In this document: in pieces, positions 35,932-43,779 of the stretch
How the letters are laid out: each line of letters opens with the position of its first letter
Numbering within the stretch: position 1 is the stretch's first letter
DNA from: UBA9160 sp035489755
GTDB taxonomy: Bacteria > Myxococcota_A > UBA9160
Direction of reading: 5' to 3'
Length of the DNA: 64,000 bases
Assembly (NCBI GenBank): GCA_035489755.1
Contig: DATGZK010000100.1
Location: 1-64,000 of the forward strand
The notes under the pieces: model-generated
Told to the model about the DNA's origin: nothing
The model's input: the letters and a program-made list of their open reading frames with translations, nothing else
Databases searched by the model: none
Program-made: the position numbers and the translations under genes

Positions 35932-36077
35932 AAGAGCGGATCGCCTCCCTCGGGCGCATAGGAGGTAATCTCGCAGTCGAGCGAAATTACCTCGAACACT
36001 GGCGCTCGGTAGCCATCCACGGGCTTGAGCGGCGTCGCGAACAGCGTGCTCTCGAGCGTTGCGTCGATCTGGCTCAT
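35928..36077 (-). CDS. PqqA-like precursor peptide (orphan)
   Basis: 49-residue peptide. Its C-terminal part, A-P-V-F-E-V-I-S-L-D-C-E-I-T-S-Y-A, follows the PqqA pattern (compare I-P-L-G-A-E-I-N-S-Y in Gluconobacter PqqA), with Glu36 and Tyr40 in the E-x3-Y spacing that radical-SAM PqqE cross-links to form PQQ. PqqA is normally 22-40 aa, so the N-terminal leader is longer. No pqqB-E genes are in the window. It lies 43 bases downstream of an M50 protease gene on the same strand. ATG 36077 has no ribosome-binding site but TATAAT ends six bases before it, suggesting a leaderless mRNA. It could also be another Glu/Tyr-modified RiPP. Confidence 0.6.
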   Translation of the reverse strand: MSQIDATLESTLFATPLKPVDGYRAPVFEVISLDCEITSYAPEGGDPLF

Positions 36078-36083
36078 TTCGTC

Positions 36084-36089
36084 ATTATA
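36084..36089 (-). promoter_or_regulatory. TATAAT -10 box for the PqqA-like gene
   Basis: Perfect consensus -10 hexamer on the minus strand, ending six bases before the ATG at 36077. Transcription would begin at or next to the A of the ATG. The -35 position at 17-base spacing reads TGCTCC, a poor match, so the promoter is only inferred from the -10 hexamer and the absence of a Shine-Dalgarno sequence. Confidence 0.4.
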
Positions 36090-36120
36090 GCAGCCCGCCT
36101 CGGCTTGGAGCAGTCGCCGC

Positions 36121-37224
36121 TTAGCTGACCCCGGTCGACATCTCAATCGCCTGCACGAGGGCTTCCCGCGTCACGGCCCCGAGGATCCGGCCGCCTTCCT
36201 GGATCGGGATTTGATTCACCTTGCGAGTCGCCATCGTTCGCAGGAGATCGCGCACCGGGCTATCGAGCGGCGCCGTCAGAACGGCGTCGATCGGGGTCGC
36301 GATTTGCCCCACCAACGTGGTGTCCCAAGCTTCGGCTGGAACGCGTCTCACATCGGTCAAGGAGATCAAGCCGACCGGCGCGCCCGCGTGCTCCACCAGT
36401 GCCCAGCGCCGTCCCCGCATCACGAGGTCGCGCGCAAATCGGGCCACGCTGATGTCCGAGGGGATGCGCGGCACATCCTCTGACATGAGATCACGCGCAC
36501 GAAGGCGGCTCAGCGACGCGTCCACTGCCGCCTGACGAATCGTCGCGGTCGCCGCAGAGAGGAGGAACCAGCCAATGAAGGCAATCCAGAGCCCACCGAT
36601 ATCGCCGTGGAGGACCTGCAGGGCGCCAAAGGCGATAAATGCGTAGGCCATCCACTGCCCCGCGCTCGCAGCGACTCTCGTCGCGCGGTCGCGGTCGCCT
36701 GTGCGTGCCCACAAGAACGCGCGCAGGACCCGGCCGCCGTCGAGCGGATAGCCGGGCAAGAGGTTAAAGAGCGCAACGCCGGCGTTGATGAAGGCGAGCC
36801 AGCCGGCGAGGGAGCCGACCAAAGAACCCGAACCTGCAACGTGCGCGAGGCCGCTGAAGCCGAGCGCGAGCAGCGCGCTCACGATCGGGCCGGCGATCGC
36901 GATTTGGAGCTCAGCTCCCGAGGACTCCGGCTCGCGCTCCATGAGCGCGACGCCGCCAAAGATAAAGAGGGTGATGGATCGGACCGGGACGCGGTGGCGG
37001 AGCGCGAGAACGCTGTGGCCAAGCTCATGGAGGAGGATGGAGAGGAAGAAGAGCGCGGAGGTAAGGGAGGCTGCGAGAAGCTGAGTTGCGGTCGACCAGT
37101 CGGCGTGCTCGGACTGCAGGCGTGCCGTGAGAGCCCAGGTCACCAGCAGGAAAACCAAAAACCAGGTCGGATGAAGGTAGATAGGAATCCCGAAGATCCG
37201 ACCGATGCGAATTCCGCCGATCAT
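36121..37224 (-). CDS. M50 site-2 protease family protein with CBS domains
   Basis: 367-residue intramembrane zinc metalloprotease of the Rv2625c/SpoIVFB-like group. Metal motif H-E-L-G-H (H66, E67, H70) lies in a membrane helix; the third ligand is D162 in N-L-L-P-G-Y-P-L-D-G-G. Six hydrophobic segments precede a cytoplasmic tandem CBS module (about 240-365; motifs D-L-M-S-E-D-V, G-L-I-S-L-T-D-V-R, G-A-V-T-R-E-A-L) that may sense adenosyl ligands. These enzymes cleave membrane-bound anti-sigma factors or peptides. The PqqA-like peptide gene directly downstream makes a processing role worth considering, but this is only proximity. Confidence 0.9.
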   Translation of the reverse strand: MIGGIRIGRIFGIPIYLHPTWFLVFLLVTWALTARLQSEHADWSTATQLLAASLTSALFFLSILLHELGHSVLALRHRVPVRSITLFIFGGVALMEREPESSGAELQIAIAGPIVSALLALGFSGLAHVAGSGSLVGSLAGWLAFINAGVALFNLLPGYPLDGGRVLRAFLWARTGDRDRATRVAASAGQWMAYAFIAFGALQVLHGDIGGLWIAFIGWFLLSAATATIRQAAVDASLSRLRARDLMSEDVPRIPSDISVARFARDLVMRGRRWALVEHAGAPVGLISLTDVRRVPAEAWDTTLVGQIATPIDAVLTAPLDSPVRDLLRTMATRKVNQIPIQEGGRILGAVTREALVQAIEMSTGVS

Positions 37225-37448
37225 GCGCCGACTGTAGCGGGAGCGAGGGCATCAGCGAACCAGCGGCGGAAGCAGAAGAGGAGCGGACTGTCGGAAAGCC
37301 CGCCTTCGGGCCACGGCCATCGCGCAGCGGCCTCGCTTGCCTCCTCCAAGGCGCAGCTGCCCCGTTTGCGCGGTGCCGACGGCGCTCGGGCGCCCCTCCT
37401 AGTCGCTGCCCGACCAGGATGATCCGTGAAACAGGTAGACTTGCAGGC

Positions 37449-37946
37449 GTGAAGGTCTATGTCGTACGCCACGGAGAGGCAGAAGAGCAACGTGCCGGGC
37501 GCCCCGACGCGGAGCGCGAGCTCACCCGCGAGGGACGCTTGCAGTTTGAGGAGGTCGTAGCGGGCCTTGCCGCCCTGGGCATTGGGCTCGATCAGATCCT
37601 GACGAGCCCGCTGATTCGTGCCCGCCAGACCGCGGAGATTCTTGCGCGGGTTCTGCCTGGACCGAAGCCGGTCGAGAGCGACGCATTGGCACCTGGCGGA
37701 GCCTTCGAAGCGGTGTTCCGAGCCCTTCGCGGCCCGGCCTCAGAGTCCAGGGTCGCTTTGGTGGGCCATGAGCCCGCGCTCGGTGCCCTCGTGTCCCTCG
37801 CAACCACGGGTATCGCTTCGGACGCCACCCCGCTCAAGAAGGGCGGTGTCGCTTGCCTCAAATTCGCGGGGGAGCCCCGACCGAAAGGCGGCACGCTCGG
37901 CTGGCTGCTGACGCCCAAGCAGCTGCGCCGCATGGCGAAAAGCTAG
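37449..37946 (+). CDS. sixA: SixA-type phosphohistidine phosphatase
   Basis: 165-residue histidine phosphatase superfamily member. The nucleophile motif V-R-H-G-E-A opens the protein, with later R-A-R-Q-T-A (second Arg) and V-G-H-E-P-A (second His). In E. coli, SixA dephosphorylates the HPt or NPr phosphohistidine; the HPt-containing kinase at 21874 is a possible substrate. Start is GTG 37449, which gives the family N-terminus; an ATG 30 bases upstream would add ten residues. Divergent from the M50 protease gene. Confidence 0.9.
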   Translation: MKVYVVRHGEAEEQRAGRPDAERELTREGRLQFEEVVAGLAALGIGLDQILTSPLIRARQTAEILARVLPGPKPVESDALAPGGAFEAVFRALRGPASESRVALVGHEPALGALVSLATTGIASDATPLKKGGVACLKFAGEPRPKGGTLGWLLTPKQLRRMAKS

Positions 37947-38002
37947 GTAGCCGCCCGCCCCGGGGGAGGGGCTCAGATTCCCTCCGGGAGCGTGCAACTT
38001 TC

Positions 38003-38077
38003 CGGGGCTAGTCCCCGACACATTTGCCCCTTCGGAACCACTTCTCATAGGCATCAGTTGGTTTGCGCCGGCAAACG
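38003..38077 (+). promoter_or_regulatory. Conserved upstream block of first PEP-CTERM gene
   Basis: Contains the inverted repeat CGGGG-CTAGT-CCCCG, then GACACATTT, then GGAACCACT (38034-38042), and further on the perfect palindrome GTTTGC-GCCG-GCAAAC (38061-38076). The first three elements and GGCAAACG recur before the second PEP-CTERM gene while the surrounding bases differ, so they are probably promoter or operator sites. GGAACC resembles an ECF sigma -35 element, but no matching -10 is certain. Confidence 0.45.
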
Positions 38078-38116
38078 AGAGGCAGGCGTACGAAAGCTGA
38101 GCGCAAGGAGGTGCAA

Positions 38117-38761
38117 ATGCGGATTGGAAAAGTGGCATTGGGGTTGGCTGCCGCCCTGGCGCTGGGGCTCGCGGGCAGCGCGCAAGGAACGACACTTGCC
38201 GACCTAAATGGTGGCCAGAGCCTGACCGTCGGAGGGTTAACTTTCAGCGACTTCACCATCACAGTGAACGGTGCGATTGACTCCAACCTTGCCGACTATA
38301 AGGTCCTGACCCTCTCCGATGGCTTCCGGATCACGGGAGGAATCGGTGTCTTCGACAGTGAGCAAGGGGACATGTTGGTGAGTTATGACGTCAACGCTGC
38401 GGCGGGGAGCCCCGCGGTGAACGACATCCGCCTCGCGTTCAACGGCGCGGCGACGGGTGTGCACTCCGGAGCGACGGTCTCAGAGGATCTCTTCGGGATC
38501 CCGAGTGGCGATCCCATCGCCTCGGCCAGCGTCTTCCAGACAGGAGGCGGCAGCTCACAGAAGGTGGACTCGGCGACCTTCGACCCGCAGACGAGTTTCT
38601 CGGTCGAGAAGGATATCTTCGTGAAGGCGGGTTCCGCCGGCTTCGCGACGATCTCCTTCGTGGATCAGCACTTCTCGCTCGTACCGGAGCCCGGTTCGCT
38701 CGTCCTGCTAAGCGGCGGACTTACGGGCCTTCTCGTCTTCGGGCGAAAGCGCAAGAGCTAG
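38117..38761 (+). CDS. PEP-CTERM sorting domain protein (copy 1)
   Basis: 214-residue secreted protein. Signal peptide M-R-I-G-K then a hydrophobic Ala/Leu run ending near A-Q-G; the body is Gly/Ser/Asp/Thr-rich and strand-like; the C-terminus has the sorting signal V-P-E-P-G (from 189), a hydrophobic helix and the basic tail R-K-R-K-S. Exosortase is expected to cut at this signal and attach the protein to the cell surface or exopolysaccharide. GGAGG seven bases before the ATG is an ideal ribosome-binding site. It is about 80% identical by eye to the next gene, a tandem duplicate. The fold resembles no enzyme I know. Confidence 0.9.
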   Translation: MRIGKVALGLAAALALGLAGSAQGTTLADLNGGQSLTVGGLTFSDFTITVNGAIDSNLADYKVLTLSDGFRITGGIGVFDSEQGDMLVSYDVNAAAGSPAVNDIRLAFNGAATGVHSGATVSEDLFGIPSGDPIASASVFQTGGGSSQKVDSATFDPQTSFSVEKDIFVKAGSAGFATISFVDQHFSLVPEPGSLVLLSGGLTGLLVFGRKRKS

Positions 38762-38797
38762 CTCGCCAAGTTTTTAGCGCTCTGGTTGATCGTGCAC

Positions 38798-38829
38798 GCG
38801 GAGCCCCCCGGGGGCTCCGCATTTTATTT
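38798..38829 (+). terminator. Factor-independent terminator after PEP-CTERM copy 1
   Basis: Eleven perfect pairs, GCGGAGCCCCC with GGGGGCTCCGC, with almost no loop, followed by ATTTTATTT. It lies 36 bases after the stop codon, so each PEP-CTERM gene is its own transcription unit. Confidence 0.85.
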
Positions 38830-38895
38830 GGACGGGGTCCCGGGGGCGCGGAGTCTGATGGGATCGCGCCTCGAAGGGGGATCCCCACGCCCTCC

Positions 38896-38943
38896 CTGAC
38901 ACATTTCTCTTCTTGGAACCACTCCCTCCCTGAGCGGCAAACG
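38896..38943 (+). promoter_or_regulatory. Conserved upstream block of second PEP-CTERM gene
   Basis: Carries GACACATTT, GGAACCACT (38915-38923) and GGCAAACG (38936-38943) in the same order as before copy 1, with GGGGATCCCC a little further upstream. Spacing between GGAACC and GGCAAACG is 15 bases shorter than in copy 1, and the flanking sequence is not similar, which argues for functional conservation of the short elements. Confidence 0.45.
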
Positions 38944-39010
38944 CGCTCGCAGCTGTCGACACGTGGGCACGTGCGCGGACCGCTCGAGAGGCGGGCACAA
39001 GGGAGGTGCA

Positions 39011-39778
39011 ATGCGGATTGGAAAGGCGACGTTTGGATTGGCGACCGCCCTGGCGGCGGGGCTCGCGGGCAGCGCGCAAGGGACGACCCTCGCCGACCTA
39101 AATGGTGGCCAGAATCTGACCGTCGGAAGCTTAACCTTCAGCGACTTCACCATCACGGTGACGGGCGCGATCGACCACAACCTTGCCGACTACAAGGTCC
39201 TCACCGAATCCGATGGATTCAAGATTGTGGGAGGCATCGGCGTTTTCGGTGGTCAGCAAGGGGACATGTTGGTGAGCTATGACGTCAGCGTCGCCGCGGG
39301 CAGCGCGGTCGACGACATGAGCCTCAAGTTCAACGGCGCAGCGGTAGGTGCGCACTCGGGAGCGACGGTCTCAGAGGACCTGTTCGGGATCCCGAGTGGC
39401 GATCCCATCGCCTCGGCCAGCGTCTTCCAGACAGGGAGCGGCCTCTCCCAGAAGGTGGACTCGGTGAGCTTCGGCCCGGTGACGAGCTTCACGGTCGAGA
39501 AGGATATCTTGGTGAAGGCGGGTTCCGGCGGAAGCTCAGGAGGTAAGGACAAGGATACGGACAACGACGACCACAAGGGAGACAAGGACCGCGACAAGGA
39601 TTGGCATCACCACGACAAGGATCGGGATGATCACGGAATGGATCTCGATCGCGGTGGGCTCGCGACCATTTCGTTTGTGGATCAGCGCTTCTCGGTCGTA
39701 CCGGAGCCGGGTTCGCTCGTGCTGCTGAGTGGCGGACTGATGGGCCTTCTCGCCTTCGGAAGAAAGCGCAGGAGCTAA
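39011..39778 (+). CDS. PEP-CTERM sorting domain protein (copy 2, charged insert)
   Basis: 255-residue paralogue of the preceding gene with the same signal peptide, body and C-terminal V-P-E-P-G (230-234), helix and R-K-R-R-S tail. Between body and sorting signal it has an extra block (about 174-216) of Asp, Lys, His and Gly, with D-K-D, D-R-D and W-H-H-H-D-K-D repeats, which copy 1 lacks. Such a segment would be disordered and could bind metal ions or act as a spacer lifting the domain from the surface. GGGAGGTGCA precedes the ATG. Expected to be processed by exosortase. Confidence 0.9.
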   Translation: MRIGKATFGLATALAAGLAGSAQGTTLADLNGGQNLTVGSLTFSDFTITVTGAIDHNLADYKVLTESDGFKIVGGIGVFGGQQGDMLVSYDVSVAAGSAVDDMSLKFNGAAVGAHSGATVSEDLFGIPSGDPIASASVFQTGSGLSQKVDSVSFGPVTSFTVEKDILVKAGSGGSSGGKDKDTDNDDHKGDKDRDKDWHHHDKDRDDHGMDLDRGGLATISFVDQRFSVVPEPGSLVLLSGGLMGLLAFGRKRRS

Positions 39779-39802
39779 GGCGTACCCCCCTCACTCGCCA
39801 TA

Positions 39803-39845
39803 GACGCGGGGCCTTCGAGAAATCGAGGAGCCCCGCGTTTCGCTT
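39803..39845 (+). terminator. Terminator after PEP-CTERM copy 2
   Basis: Stem ACGCGGGGC with GCCCCGCGT and an inner weaker TTCGA/TCGA pairing, followed by TTCGCTT. The T-run is poorer than in the first terminator. It separates the gene from the convergent glucosidase gene. Confidence 0.65.
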
Positions 39846-39897
39846 GTCCAACGACTACAACCGCTGATGAGAAGCACTGACTCTGTGCGGCATCGCG

Positions 39898-41253
39898 TCA
39901 GTCGCTAAGAGCGTTCTCGGCAGCCAACCGGCCGAACCATCGCCCGGATTCCTTGATCGTTCGCTTCCCGCTTCCAAAATCGACGTGAACAAGACCAAAA
40001 CGCTGGGCGAAGCCCTCTCCCCATTCGAAATTGTCCGTGAGGCTCCAGGCGTGGTATCCGCGAACATCGGCGCCCTTCTCGATTGCGCGCCAGACGCCGT
40101 CGATGTAGCCGCGGTAGAACTCGATCCGGCGCCAATCGTTCACCACACCCTTTGCATCTGGACCCTCGGAATACGAGCAGCCGTTCTCAGTCACCTCGAT
40201 CACGGGGCGATCATAGTCGCGCGTCACGCGGAGAATCGTGTCGTGGAGGGCATCAGGCCAAACCTCCCAGCCGAACTCCGTCTTGGGTCCGTCGTTGCCG
40301 CCCCAACCGCCGTTGAGCGGAAGGGCGCCCATCTTTGAATCGCTCGGGTTGTCCGAGACGAGACTCCGGAAGTAGAGGTTGATTCCGATGAAGTCGAGCG
40401 GGGCCCGGACGCGCTCGAGGTCCCCGGGTTGCACCCCCATCTCCCGCTCCGGTGAACCCTCGCGGTAGATCTGCGGGTATTCCCCGCGTAGCGCCGGCCG
40501 GAGGTAGAGATCGTTCGCAAAACCGTGCCAGCGCTCTGCCGCGGCGACGTCCGCCTCCCGGTGGGTGGCCGGTTCGCAGTGCGACATGCTGAAAGCGGTC
40601 CCGATCACCGCGTCGGGCTTGGTGGCACGGATCGCGCGGTAGGCCTCGCCCTGGGCAAGGTTCACCACATGAACGGCCTGAAGGAAGTCGCTCAGGCTGC
40701 GTCGCCCCGGCGCGTGGACGCCGAGCAGGTAGCCGCAGGTCGTGAAGACCCCCGGCTCATTGAAGATCATCCAGTGGGGCACCCGGTCGCCGAGGGCGCG
40801 CACGACGGCTTCCGCGTAATCGGCGAAGCGGCTGGCGGTGTCACGGCTCGGCCAGCCCCCGGCATCTTCCAGCGCCTGGGGGAGATCCCAGTGGAAGAGC
40901 GTCGGGAAGGGACGAACTCCTGCCTCGAGCAAGGCGTCGATCAGGCGGCAGTAGTAGTCGACACCCTTCGCGTTCACGGGGCCCCGGCCGTTTGGCTGGA
41001 TGCGCGTCCACGCGATCGAGAAACGATAGCTATTCAGGTGCATCGCCTTCATGAGGGCGATGTCATCTCGATAGCGGTGGTAAGAGTCACAGGCGACGTC
41101 TCCGGTATCGCCGTTCTTGATCTTGCCCGGGGTGTGCGCGAACCGATCCCAGATCGATTCGCCCTTACCGTCCTCCTGCCATGCGCCTTCGATTTGGTAG
41201 GCCGCGGTCGCCGTGCCCCAGCGGAAGCCCTTCGGGAACTCACGTCGGCTCAC
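39898..41253 (-). CDS. GH1 family beta-glucosidase
   Basis: 451-residue cytoplasmic glycoside hydrolase family 1 enzyme that hydrolyses terminal beta-glucosides (or related beta-glycosides). The N-terminal F-P-K-G-F-R-W-G-T-A-T-A-A-Y-Q-I-E-G, the acid/base Glu in F-N-E-P (E166), the nucleophile in V-T-E-N-G (E356) and the C-terminal S-L-x-D-N-F-E-W motif are all intact; length is normal. GTG at 41253 overlaps the stop of bcp (GTGA), which selects it over the long upstream frame. No signal peptide, so it acts on imported oligosaccharides. Confidence 0.95.
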   Translation of the reverse strand: MSRREFPKGFRWGTATAAYQIEGAWQEDGKGESIWDRFAHTPGKIKNGDTGDVACDSYHRYRDDIALMKAMHLNSYRFSIAWTRIQPNGRGPVNAKGVDYYCRLIDALLEAGVRPFPTLFHWDLPQALEDAGGWPSRDTASRFADYAEAVVRALGDRVPHWMIFNEPGVFTTCGYLLGVHAPGRRSLSDFLQAVHVVNLAQGEAYRAIRATKPDAVIGTAFSMSHCEPATHREADVAAAERWHGFANDLYLRPALRGEYPQIYREGSPEREMGVQPGDLERVRAPLDFIGINLYFRSLVSDNPSDSKMGALPLNGGWGGNDGPKTEFGWEVWPDALHDTILRVTRDYDRPVIEVTENGCSYSEGPDAKGVVNDWRRIEFYRGYIDGVWRAIEKGADVRGYHAWSLTDNFEWGEGFAQRFGLVHVDFGSGKRTIKESGRWFGRLAAENALSD

Positions 41254-41726
41254 GGCTTGCGGCTTCCCCGAAGCGCCTCGAGCACCTGCTCGGGATGAGC
41301 CTCGGCCTTGGCCACCTTTGCCCAGTGCTTCTTCACCTTGCCGTCGGGGCCGATCCAAACCGTCGAGCGGATGACGCCCGTCGTCTTCTTGCCGTACATC
41401 ATCTTCTCGCCGTATGCGCCGTATTTGGTCATGACTTTGCGATCGGGGTCGGAGAGCAGCGGGAATGGGAGCTTGTACTTCGCCCGGAACTTCTGATGGG
41501 AGCCAGGGGAGTCGGCCGAGACTCCCAGTACGACCACTCCGAGACCTTGGAGCTCTCTCCAGGCATCCCGGAAACCGCACGCCTCTTTGGTGCAGCCCGG
41601 CGTGTCGTCCTTGGGGTAGAAGTAGAGCACCACGTCTTTACCCCCAAAATCCGCGAGCGAGACCGGCTTGTCGTCCGCGTCGTGCAATGTGAACGCGGGC
41701 GCAACCTTTCCTTCCTGCACCGCCAT
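41250..41726 (-). CDS. bcp: Thiol peroxidase Bcp (peroxiredoxin Q)
   Basis: 158-residue peroxiredoxin reducing H2O2 and organic peroxides with thioredoxin. The active site D-D-T-P-G-C-T-K-E-A-C gives peroxidatic C45 and resolving C50 five residues later, the atypical 2-Cys Bcp arrangement; the sequence has cysteine, not selenocysteine, at this site. GGAGGTG precedes the ATG by 5-6 bases. Translationally coupled to the beta-glucosidase gene, an unusual partner. Confidence 0.95.
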   Translation of the reverse strand: MAVQEGKVAPAFTLHDADDKPVSLADFGGKDVVLYFYPKDDTPGCTKEACGFRDAWRELQGLGVVVLGVSADSPGSHQKFRAKYKLPFPLLSDPDRKVMTKYGAYGEKMMYGKKTTGVIRSTVWIGPDGKVKKHWAKVAKAEAHPEQVLEALRGSRKP

Positions 41727-41876
41727 TGGGCACCTCCAGAGTGCGTCGGAGTGGAGTCGCCATCATACCCTGCCAGGGCTGTCACGCAGGCGCTTGAGAC
41801 CGGCGGGCCCGGCAGACGGACGGGCCGCATTTTGCAGGCTCTCGCTCCTGCCGTCGATCGCACCGGGCGGCGGGAG

Positions 41877-42218
41877 CTAAGTCAGCTGCTCCACCTTAAG
41901 GCTCTCGGGGATTTCAACCTCGAGCCGCAGGAGGGCGAATCCGTAGGTCTTGCCCTGTGTGTCGAGCCGCAGGGATGCCAAGGCGCCGCCATCGAGTGCC
42001 CCGTGGAGCACAAAATTGAGCGCCTCGAGATTCGGCAACTCGAAGCGTTCGACGGGGCCCTTGCACCATTCGCCAAACAGCTGCTTCACGCGGTCGGCCG
42101 TCACCTCCTGCACCAGGACCGGATAAAATTCCGGACGCCGCGCGATCAACCCGATGTTGCAGCGATCTCCTTTATCGCCCGCCCGCGTGTGCGCGAGGTT
42201 GTACAACACCGTGCGCAT
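41877..42218 (-). CDS. AtuA-related small protein
   Basis: 113 residues with the recognisable opening L-A-H-T-R-A-G-D-K-G-D-R-C-N-I-G-L of the small domain found at the C-terminus of AtuA-type proteins or as a separate gene beside them. The motif G-D-K-G likely belongs to an active or binding site, but its reaction is unknown. It is 53 bases downstream of the AtuA gene on the same strand, and the two probably form one complex. Confidence 0.8.
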   Translation of the reverse strand: MRTVLYNLAHTRAGDKGDRCNIGLIARRPEFYPVLVQEVTADRVKQLFGEWCKGPVERFELPNLEALNFVLHGALDGGALASLRLDTQGKTYGFALLRLEVEIPESLKVEQLT

Positions 42219-42271
42219 GGTTCTACTCCGGTTGGGTGCGGGGAGTCGTCGCTCGCACCTGTGCCGCTTCC

Positions 42272-43639
42272 TTAGGACTCAAGCACCTCTACCGATGCGC
42301 GGACGCAGTCGCGCGGAACGAGGGTCGGCCAGTAGTTCACGATAACGCTCTCCTCGGGCCGGCCGGACAAAAGCCCCGCTGCGGCGCCGGGCACACCGGA
42401 GAGCACAAGCGGGGCAATCTCTTCACCGAAGCGCTTGGCGGACTCGCGATCGCGCGTGCGGATCGCCATGCGGAACAGCACCTCGTTGGGCTCTTCGTGC
42501 GGTGGAGGTGCAAGGGGACCGTGGGCACCCGACACGCCGATCAGGTCCACATGGGCCTCATCGATTTCAAGGCCCCGCTTCTCACATCGCGCCCGGAGAA
42601 GGCGCTCGCTGGCGCGTGCTCGCTCCAAGGCGTGAGGCCAGACGAAGGTCAGGGCCACCGCGTTGCGCCAGCCATCCTGATAGCTGACGGACACCTTGAG
42701 CTGCTCGGGCGCGGGCTCGCCGCGGATGCCGAACACGCGAACGCGGTTCGTGCCGAGGTCTTCGAGCCGAATGCTGGTGAAATCGGCGACGACGTCCGGT
42801 GTCACGTAGGCCCGAGGATCTCCGATCTCGTAAAGGAGTTGCTCCTTCAGGACGGCCGGCGTCACAAGCCCGCCCAGGCCGGTATGCTTGGTGACAACGA
42901 ACTCGCCGCTTTCCTCAACCTCCGCAATCGGGTAGCCAAGGTTCGCAAGATCAGGCACCTGCTCCCAGCCTCCCGCGAAGTTGCCACCGCTGCCTTGGCC
43001 TCCGCACTCGAGCAAGTGCCCCGCGACGATGCCGGCGGCTCGGCGGTGCCAATCGTGCGGTGCCCAGTCGTAGCGTGCGAGAAGGGGACCAAGCGCGAGC
43101 GCAGAATCTGTACAGCGGCCTGTGACCACGATCTGCGCGCCCCCCCGCAATGCCTCGGCGATCGGCTCAGAGCTGAGATAGGCGTTTGCAGAGAGCACCC
43201 GCTCGCGGATTGTCGAAAACGCTCCGCCCGTATCCATGTTCTCAAGCGCAACGCCGCGGGCCGCGAGGGTATCGAGTTGACCGAGGATGTCGTCACCGGT
43301 GACCAGGCCGACGCGCAGACCCGGGATTCCCTTCTTGCGCGCCAGCTCGACCACGGCCTGTGCACAGGCCCGCGGATTCATTCCGCCGGCGTTCGTCACG
43401 ACCTTGACCCGGCGTTCGACGATGTCGTGGAGGGCAGGATCGAGCGCCTTCAGGAAGTCGCCCGCATAGCCCTGGTTGGGGTTGCGCATCATCTTCATGC
43501 GCAGGATCGACATCGTGACTTCCGCCAGGTAGTCCAGCATCACGACGTCGATGGGTCCGCCCCGCACCTGATCGAGGAGCGCGTCATTGCGGTCGCCCCA
43601 GAAGCCGGAAGCGCCAGCGATACGGAAAGGTTGCGGCAT
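42272..43639 (-). CDS. AtuA family (DUF1446) acyclic terpene/acyl-CoA utilisation protein
   Basis: 455-residue protein of the AtuA/DUF1446 family, required for citronellol/geraniol catabolism in Pseudomonas but widespread outside it. Typical pieces: R-I-A-G-A-S-G-F-W-G-D-R-N, D-V-V-M-L-D-Y-L-A-E-V-T-M, N-A-G-G-M-N-P, V-T-G-D-D and H-L-L-E-C-G-G-Q. Soluble, no signal peptide. ATG 43639 is the family start; the frame to 43705 is non-coding. Together with the small partner gene it suggests breakdown of branched or terpenoid acids, although no carboxylase subunits are nearby. Divergent from the exosortase gene. Confidence 0.88.
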   Translation of the reverse strand: MPQPFRIAGASGFWGDRNDALLDQVRGGPIDVVMLDYLAEVTMSILRMKMMRNPNQGYAGDFLKALDPALHDIVERRVKVVTNAGGMNPRACAQAVVELARKKGIPGLRVGLVTGDDILGQLDTLAARGVALENMDTGGAFSTIRERVLSANAYLSSEPIAEALRGGAQIVVTGRCTDSALALGPLLARYDWAPHDWHRRAAGIVAGHLLECGGQGSGGNFAGGWEQVPDLANLGYPIAEVEESGEFVVTKHTGLGGLVTPAVLKEQLLYEIGDPRAYVTPDVVADFTSIRLEDLGTNRVRVFGIRGEPAPEQLKVSVSYQDGWRNAVALTFVWPHALERARASERLLRARCEKRGLEIDEAHVDLIGVSGAHGPLAPPPHEEPNEVLFRMAIRTRDRESAKRFGEEIAPLVLSGVPGAAAGLLSGRPEESVIVNYWPTLVPRDCVRASVEVLES

Positions 43640-43779
43640 TCGGGGGGAGAGTTTACCCCGTGCAAGAGGCGGCCGCGCGAGCGAGGGGGTGGTATACAGC
43701 CGCACGCACGCGCCGTGGCCTAAATTCCGAACACGAGGCCGGGCTCCGGGCAGCGCCGCCGAGAGGGTCCCGGGGGCAA

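Noticed and set aside
41250..41726. Bcp as a second selenoprotein
   Set aside because: The peroxidatic position is an ordinary Cys codon and no in-frame UGA is present.
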